From contig BSBN01000850.1 of assembly GCA_027924645.1 (NCBI GenBank), forward strand, positions 62,001 to 126,000: 64,000 nucleotides of DNA, given 5' to 3'. The position numbers were made by a program, and so were the translations under genes. The stretch comes from Cunninghamia lanceolata. Taxonomy: Eukaryota > Streptophyta > Pinopsida > Cupressales > Cupressaceae. A model generated the notes under the pieces. That model ran no database searches. It had not been told where the DNA came from and saw nothing but the letters and a program-made list of their open reading frames with translations. Shown piece after piece: positions 58,746 through 64,000 of the stretch (position 1 is the stretch's first letter; every line of letters starts with the position of its first letter).

Positions 58746-61093
58746 AAAGGGTGTTTGATGGACATGACCGAGCTCTTAGGAACCAGACACCAGTAAAATA
58801 GGAGGATCTTGAAGAAATCAACTTGGGCACTGAATTGGCACCAAAAAGGGTATACATTGGGAAGAAGATAAGTCCAATAATTAGGAAGTTGTTGATAGCC
58901 TTATTAAGGAAATATAAGCAAGTCATTGCTTGGTCTTGTGATGATCTCAAGGCATACAGGGAAGATTTGTTTTCAACATGAGATCCCACTCAAACCTAAT
59001 GCAAAACCTTTTAGACAAAAATAGAGACCAATAAACCCAACCTTGCAGCCCAAAATGCATGAAGAACTTATGAATCTCAGGGAGGGAGGTATCATTAAGC
59101 CTATTAGACATTCTACATGGGTCTCCAACTTGGTGCCAGTTAGAAAAAGGAATGGTGACATAAGATTATGTGTAGATTTTAGAAATCTAAATATCTCATC
59201 CCTTAAAGACAACTATCCACTTCCAAATATGGAAGCAATTCTGCAAAGGGTCACAGGATGTGAGTTGTTATCTATGATGGATGGATTTTTGGGTTATAAT
59301 CAGGTGAAAGTAAAAGAATTAAAATAATATAAAACTGCATTCACTACTCCTTGGGATATGTATATGTTAGAATGCCATTTGGACTTACAAATGTTGGTGC
59401 AACTTTCCAGAGAGCCATGGTTGTTGATTTTGCTGAACTGATCAATGTTATAATGGTGGTTTATCAAGATGACCTCAATGCATACTCCAAGAAATTAGAA
59501 GATCATGTTGATCATCTTGAAAAGATATTTATCAAAGATTTGGAATAGGGTATTTCTTTGAATCCAAAGAAATGTCAATTTGCAGTAACAGAAGGCAAAT
59601 TACTAGGACATATAGTGTCCAAAGATGGGGTTAAAATTGATCCAAAAAGAGTGGAAGCCAGACACAAGATTCCTATTCCTAATATAGTTAAAGCTATCCA
59701 ATCCTTCTTTGGGCAAATAAATTTTGTAAGAATATTTATCCCAAACTTTGTTGAAATTGTCAAACCCATTTCAAAAATGTTGAAGGGGGCTAAGATAGAT
59801 TGGTCTGCAAATGCATTAGATGCATTTGTAGCCATAAAGAGAGAAATTAAGGAGGCCCCAGTATTGAAATCCCCTAATTTCAGTAAGCCATTTCAAGTAT
59901 TCTCATTTGCATCATACCATACTATTGCTGCAGTAATGTTACAAAAGAACAATGAGGGATATGAACAACCTATATCATTTTTCAGTAAATCCCTCCAAGG
60001 AGCAGAATTGAATTATGATGTTATAGAGAAACAAGCATATGCTTTGGTAAAAGTAATGAAGGTTTTTAAACCTTACTTGGTAGGGGCAAAAGTGATTGCA
60101 TATGTTCCCAATGCTGCGGTTAAAGATGTGTTTGCACATACAGAAGTTACTAGGAGGAGATGTAGATGGATCAATAGAATCCAGGAGTTTAACATAGAGA
60201 TCCAAATCACCAAATTAGTGAGAGGACAAGATTTAGCTAAACTAATGGTTGAATCAAATCAAGAGGCTGCTCAAGTTCACAATGTAGGAAAAGAAGAAGA
60301 CGTGATTGCAAGCATTGAAAAAACAACTTGGTACACTAACATAATGTATTACTTGAAAAATCAGAAATGTCCTGAACATTTGAATGCCAATCAAAGGAGA
60401 AATTTGAAACTACATGCCTCTAAATATGTTTTCCTTGATGGTGATTTATATTGGAAGAATAGAGATGGGGTACTACTGCTATGTTTGGATGAATCCCAAG
60501 CAAAAAGAGTATTGAAGAAAATGCATGAAGGAGTTTGTGGAGGACATTTTTCCAGTAAAACTGATGCCCATAAATTTTAAGAGCTGGTTGTTACTAGCCA
60601 AGAGTTTTCAATGATGCTTTCACATATGTAAGGAAGTGTGAAGCATGCCAGAAATTCTCAGGAAAGATGAATTATCAAGGAGCACTTCCACTCAAGCCAA
60701 TACAAGTTGAGGCTCCTTTTTACCAATGGGGAATTGATTTTATTGGAGAGATATCAGAAAAATCTAGTGAAGGTCATAAGTGGATATTGGTAGCAACTGA
60801 TTACTTCACAAAATGTATAGAAGCCATCCCAACTAAACAAGCCACTAGCAAAGTTGTAATTAATTTCCTAATGGATAACATCATTACAATGTTTGGGACA
60901 CTTGCTAGGATAATCATAGACAATGGAATGTGTTTTAGATCAGATGAATTTAGAAAATTTTATGAATCATATGGTATTATGATTTCATATGCCTCACCAT
61001 ACCATCCACAGGCCAATGGACAGGCCAAGTCAAGTAATAAGAGTATCCTGAAAATTATTAAAAGGATTTTGGACAAAAATAAGAAGGCATGGG
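58746..61093 (+). pseudogene. element C RT, second RNase H and integrase
   Basis: RT begins after the EINLGTELAPKRVYIGKK linker. Blocks include GIIKPIRHSTWVSNLVPVRK, RLCVDFRNLN, and MPFGLTNVGATFQRAM. The catalytic motif is YQDD (near 59464) in place of YLDD or YVDD. Frames break near 58978, 59325 and 59547. RNase H lies at about 59840-60230 (FSKPFQVFSFASYHTIAAVM, ending TKLVRGQDLAKL with Asp). The integrase zinc finger starts HEGVCGGHFSS, with a frameshift near 60575. The catalytic core has WGIDFIGEI, IIIDNGMCF and PYHPQANGQAKSSNKS. It ends in KKAWV at 61093, where element D begins. Confidence 0.87.
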
Positions 61094-61215
61094 TGTCATG
61101 CCCACATTTTCCTTGTGGTCACAACACACATCGCACGTGTCATAACCACATCTGTCATGAGGTTATGACACGAGATATGAAAAACTTTTCTCACACTGTC
61201 CTAAAAACCCCTTTC

Positions 61216-61231
61216 GCATGCGTACGCATGC
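61216..61231. other. 16-bp perfect palindrome
   Basis: GCATGCGTACGCATGC is its own reverse complement and lies 122 bases inside element D. It contains two GCATGC (RY-like) cores. Confidence 0.7.
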
Positions 61232-62470
61232 TCAACGGTGTTCTCTCATGGCGAAACACTATACTCTTCGGCGGAATACAAGTACAATGGCGTGCAACCA
61301 GAAGCATATAGATCAACAAGAGGGTCTATACAACGCTGCTAACGTCATTGCAAGAGTGAGATTACCAAAGTTCTTAAATCGAACCCTCGGCAATGTTCGG
61401 TAGCAGAATGCCTTACGACGTTAGTGGGAATTACGCTGCACTCATTTACGCACGTGGTTCGCTGATAGAGGAACCACTCCCCACGACGCCTTGTTCCGAC
61501 TAAACCGGCTAGTGATCTCCCTATTTAGTCATTTTTCAGCCAGGCATGGTTGTCTGTCTCCTCTCTTGTTTCCTGAAACATACCCCTCCTATGACTTAGC
61601 ATTTTCAACAAGGCGGTTTGGTTGCCCTCTCTTCCCTTTTCACAAGTTCTTAATTCTGATTATATCTTTATCGCCCTTACCTTAACTATTTCTTAGTTCA
61701 TTTAGTGTGTTTATATTTCGGTCTCTCTCTCTCTTTCATTTTCTATGCTTTCTTTATGTGCATCCTGACCTTTCTTCATGATTTACGTCAATCAGGGTTA
61801 TTACTGCAGCTATTGTTGATATTAAACCTAATTTCAGGATGATCTAGGTCACAAAGGCTGGTTTACTATTTCGCTGGACTCGGTCTCCTAATCTTCCCCG
61901 ATCTAAGTTCCTCCTCTTCGTAAATACTTAGTCAACTTGTTCCTAAGCAAATTTGGCAGAAAGGTCCGTCAACTTAGTTCTCTTATCCCGTGTGAGAAAT
62001 GTCGCGCATTTTCTCCTCTGTGTTTTCCAATGTTAGTTTTTCCTTCTTCGGAACCTCTTACAGGTTTACATATGAGATCGTTTGCTACAGTAGAGATTAA
62101 TATGGCCACAAGGATTGTCAGTGGTGGCTTCTTAAGTTTATTTCCAGTGTTCTTTTGAGCAAGGAGTTGTGTAATTTTCCTCTTCATTTTCCGGGTGATT
62201 GTTAGTATGTTATTAGTTGAAACTTCCGAGAAACTCTTTCCAGAGTATCACTGAATATTCCTAAACTCTCTTTACATTATAATTTTATTTTCTCTTGTTT
62301 AGAATTACTGTTATTACTGTTACTCTTAATTACGATTCATACACTGATTGTGACTCGTATGACATTGTCAATAGATGTAGGTGGTTCACCACTTTATAAA
62401 ACTCTGTTCATGGTAATATATCTTCTTTGGTTGTTGTGTTCAACACTTAATAACATCTACTGTGAGAATA
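61232..62470. other. element D body, no gene recognised
   Basis: The sequence is T/C-rich with short frames that resemble no known family. CTCTCTCTCTC lies near 61725. I see no promoter or coding signal I can defend. Confidence 0.4.
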
Positions 62471-62578
62471 TAATTGTTATATATATATATATATTTTTTC
62501 CATATCCATGAAACATAGTTTATAACGATTTTAAACGAGGGCCCAATAAATTGGTTCATAGATTTACTCCTATGTATG

Positions 62579-62579
<1 letters not shown>

Positions 62580-62651
<72 letters not shown>

Positions 62652-62717
62652 CATACATACATATATATAATATATTTATTTTAATGTCTATGTAAAGGAC
62701 GAATTGGTTTACCACAA

Positions 62718-62765
<48 letters not shown>
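62580..62765. repeat. (AT)n microsatellites with (CATA)n
   Basis: An AT run of about 68 bases at 62580-62647 is followed by CATACATACATACATA. A second AT run lies at 62722-62765. Tyr/Ile-repeat ORFs here are by-products of the repeat. Confidence 0.95.
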
Positions 62766-62769
<4 letters not shown>

Positions 62770-62892
62770 TATATATACTCATTATTATATTAGATATATA
62801 GCTATATACATAGACATATATAATATATATATGCCTATATATAGAGCTATATAAAAATAAACTGCATTTATAATCCAAATAACCCAATCATA

Positions 62893-63261
62893 TGTTAGGG
62901 CCAAGCCCTAACATTTTATTTGCTGGAGTTTCCACAGCCGACGGCGGCCATGGGCGGCGGTGGCCGCTGCGACAGAGAAGCAGGGTCGGGATGGCCGCAG
63001 AGTGGCGGGCCTGTGCAGGCCGCGGGAGGCATAAGGGGTAGGGGGGGGAGATGTGGAGTGGGGCGGAGCCCCACCCACATTCCCACGACGTGGGGTGTGG
63101 GTGGGGCTCCGCCCCACTCCACACCTCCAAATGTAACAACAAACCTGCGGTGGGGTTTTCTCCCCACCGCCCAATGTAAAATTCGACTGTGTTTTTTTTT
63201 TATCCGCGGCTTACATTTTGGACCGCCAGTCTTATTTGCTATTCTTTGATTTCTCTCAACA
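62893..63261. other. GC-rich island between AT microsatellites (possible solo LTR)
   Basis: The island starts TGTTAGGGC, CAA, GCCCTAACA (a 9-bp-stem hairpin, 62893-62913) and ends TCTCTCAACA, so its ends look like an LTR of 369 bp. Flanks TCATA and ATAAA do not match. Inside are a 72-nt hairpin (63052-63123) and a third hairpin, GCGGTGGGG/CCCCACCGC (63147-63170). Apparent ORFs on both strands are GC-driven. No recognised protein. Confidence 0.5.
63052..63123. repeat. perfect 28-bp inverted repeat forming a long hairpin
   Basis: The arms at 63052-63079 and 63096-63123 are exact reverse complements (core GGGGCGGAGCCCC, itself nearly palindromic). The 16-base spacer contains CCCAC-GAC-GTGGG, so the stem can extend almost to a 3-base loop. 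Confidence 0.9.
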
Positions 63262-63272
63262 ATAAAATATAT

Positions 63273-63356
63273 ATTTATATATATATATATATTCATATGT
63301 ATATATATATATATATATTTATCAATGATTATATAATTATAGATATATCTATATAT

Positions 63357-63432
<76 letters not shown>
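63273..63432. repeat. (AT)n microsatellites
   Basis: AT runs occur around 63273-63290 and 63300-63318 and, longest, 63350-63432, broken by AAAT and TTT interruptions. Confidence 0.95.
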
Positions 63433-63436
<4 letters not shown>

Positions 63437-63693
63437 ATTTTTATATTGATATTTATCAGTCAATCTCATAAAAATGATAATTTATTTTCAATTTCTCTAT
63501 TATTCTGGAAAATGATAATTACTCAAAATATGAAATATATATACATATATATCTATATATATATATATTTAAATTTATTTATATATAAAAATATTCTTAT
63601 ATGTGCTTAACTAATTCCTAAATTTCTCAATTTCACTACTTTATGCATTTTCTCCAAATCAACCTGTTATAAAGAAATTGTCATAACAATTAG

Positions 63694-63738
<45 letters not shown>

Positions 63739-64000
63739 AATTTCACTTAATTGATAGAAATGGTAACTAGCTATCCCCTTATTATAAGTATAATTTTCCA
63801 TTTTCATAAACATTTAAGACTTCGTAAATTTACAACAGATTATATATTTACATGCTAGATTTCCTCTAATCCTTCTAAATTAACAGAATCCATTAATATG
63901 GAGAATAACTCAAATATTTAAAACTGTCTTTTCCATTTTAACATTGAAAAGAAAATTAGCATTTCAACTAGTGAAGCAATTCCAAACTTTCAAATGTAAA
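63433..64000. other. AT-rich terminal stretch
   Basis: This is non-coding A/T-rich DNA with another AT run at 63699-63735. Nothing else is recognised before the window ends. Confidence 0.6.

Larger units (their letters stand above)
42289..61093 (+). mobile_element. Ty3/gypsy Tat-type element C
   Basis: Order on the plus strand: long upstream pseudo-ORF, primer site, gag, protease, a first RNase H, RT, second RNase H and integrase. It is interrupted by E inside the first RNase H and by D inside integrase. The right end is beyond the window. The left boundary is uncertain; 42289 is proposed because TGTTGGG there mirrors CCCAACA before the primer site. Many stops and a few frameshifts show it is dead. 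Confidence 0.75.
61094..64000. mobile_element. left end of an LTR element (D) inserted in the C integrase
   Basis: The integrase frame stops abruptly and TGTCATGCCCACATTTTCC begins, a common gypsy-style LTR start (compare TGTAATGCCCC in element A). ATGGG precedes it and would be the target duplication if repeated beyond the window. No primer site or second LTR is visible, so the LTR length and orientation are unknown. Sequence after about 62470 may be separate DNA. Confidence 0.5.

Noticed and set aside
62440..63392. Tyr/Ile-repeat ORFs and Gly/Pro-rich ORFs on both strands
   Set aside because: They are translations of AT microsatellites and of a GC-rich hairpin island.
1..64000. CRISPR array, operon, tRNA or rRNA gene
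   Set aside because: No spaced direct repeats of CRISPR type, no bacterial gene structure, and no tRNA cloverleaf or rRNA sequence was recognised; the tRNA-Met matches are primer binding sites.

Overview
The window is plant nuclear DNA made almost entirely of transposable elements. I find no intact host gene, tRNA, rRNA, CRISPR array or bacterial feature. Plant origin is shown by SIRE-like Ty1/copia elements, Tat-type Ty3/gypsy elements with a plant mobile domain (PMD) ORF, a plant LINE (DUF4283 ORF1; endonuclease-RT-RNase H ORF2) and initiator tRNA-Met primer sites. The nesting depth and long divergent elements suggest a very large genome, perhaps a conifer or other gymnosperm. That last step is inference with low confidence.

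Layout, left to right. 1-3325: 3' part of a decayed copia element with its 3' LTR. 3326-8000: AT-rich DNA with tandem repeats and a short non-LTR fragment (4547-5014). 7936-8522: an unrecognised small reverse-strand pseudogene. 8740-14608: a decayed full-length LINE on the minus strand. 14837-16692: a non-LTR insertion containing only ORF1, flanked by a 16-bp target duplication.

16884-41730 is a nested stack. An old minus-strand gypsy element F (3' LTR 16884-18132) was invaded by a non-coding LTR element A (20005-40045, target duplication AAGCG). A was then invaded twice: in its left LTR by Tat-type element B (20817-29579, target duplication AGCAT), and internally by pol-less copia element H (31403-38933). 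B carries, in antisense between integrase and the 3' LTR, a PMD gene with a TATA box, a short first exon, an intron and a 654-codon second exon. H keeps gag zinc knuckles and a long third ORF but no pol.

42289-61093 is a forward Tat-type element C. It has a long pseudo-ORF upstream of its primer site, then gag, protease, an RNase H, RT, a second RNase H and integrase. The first RNase H is split exactly by the young gag-only element E (50289-58216; 2.7-kb LTRs, intact 588-codon gag, target duplication GAGTG). The C integrase is cut at 61094 by another element, D, whose sequence runs to the window end. D is rich in AT microsatellites and contains a GC-rich hairpin island.

Most coding regions are broken. 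In the older elements the premature stops are mainly TAG and TGA at positions where CAG or CGA is plausible, as expected from deamination of methylated cytosine in silenced plant transposons. E is the exception: its ORF is open and its two LTRs are nearly identical by eye.
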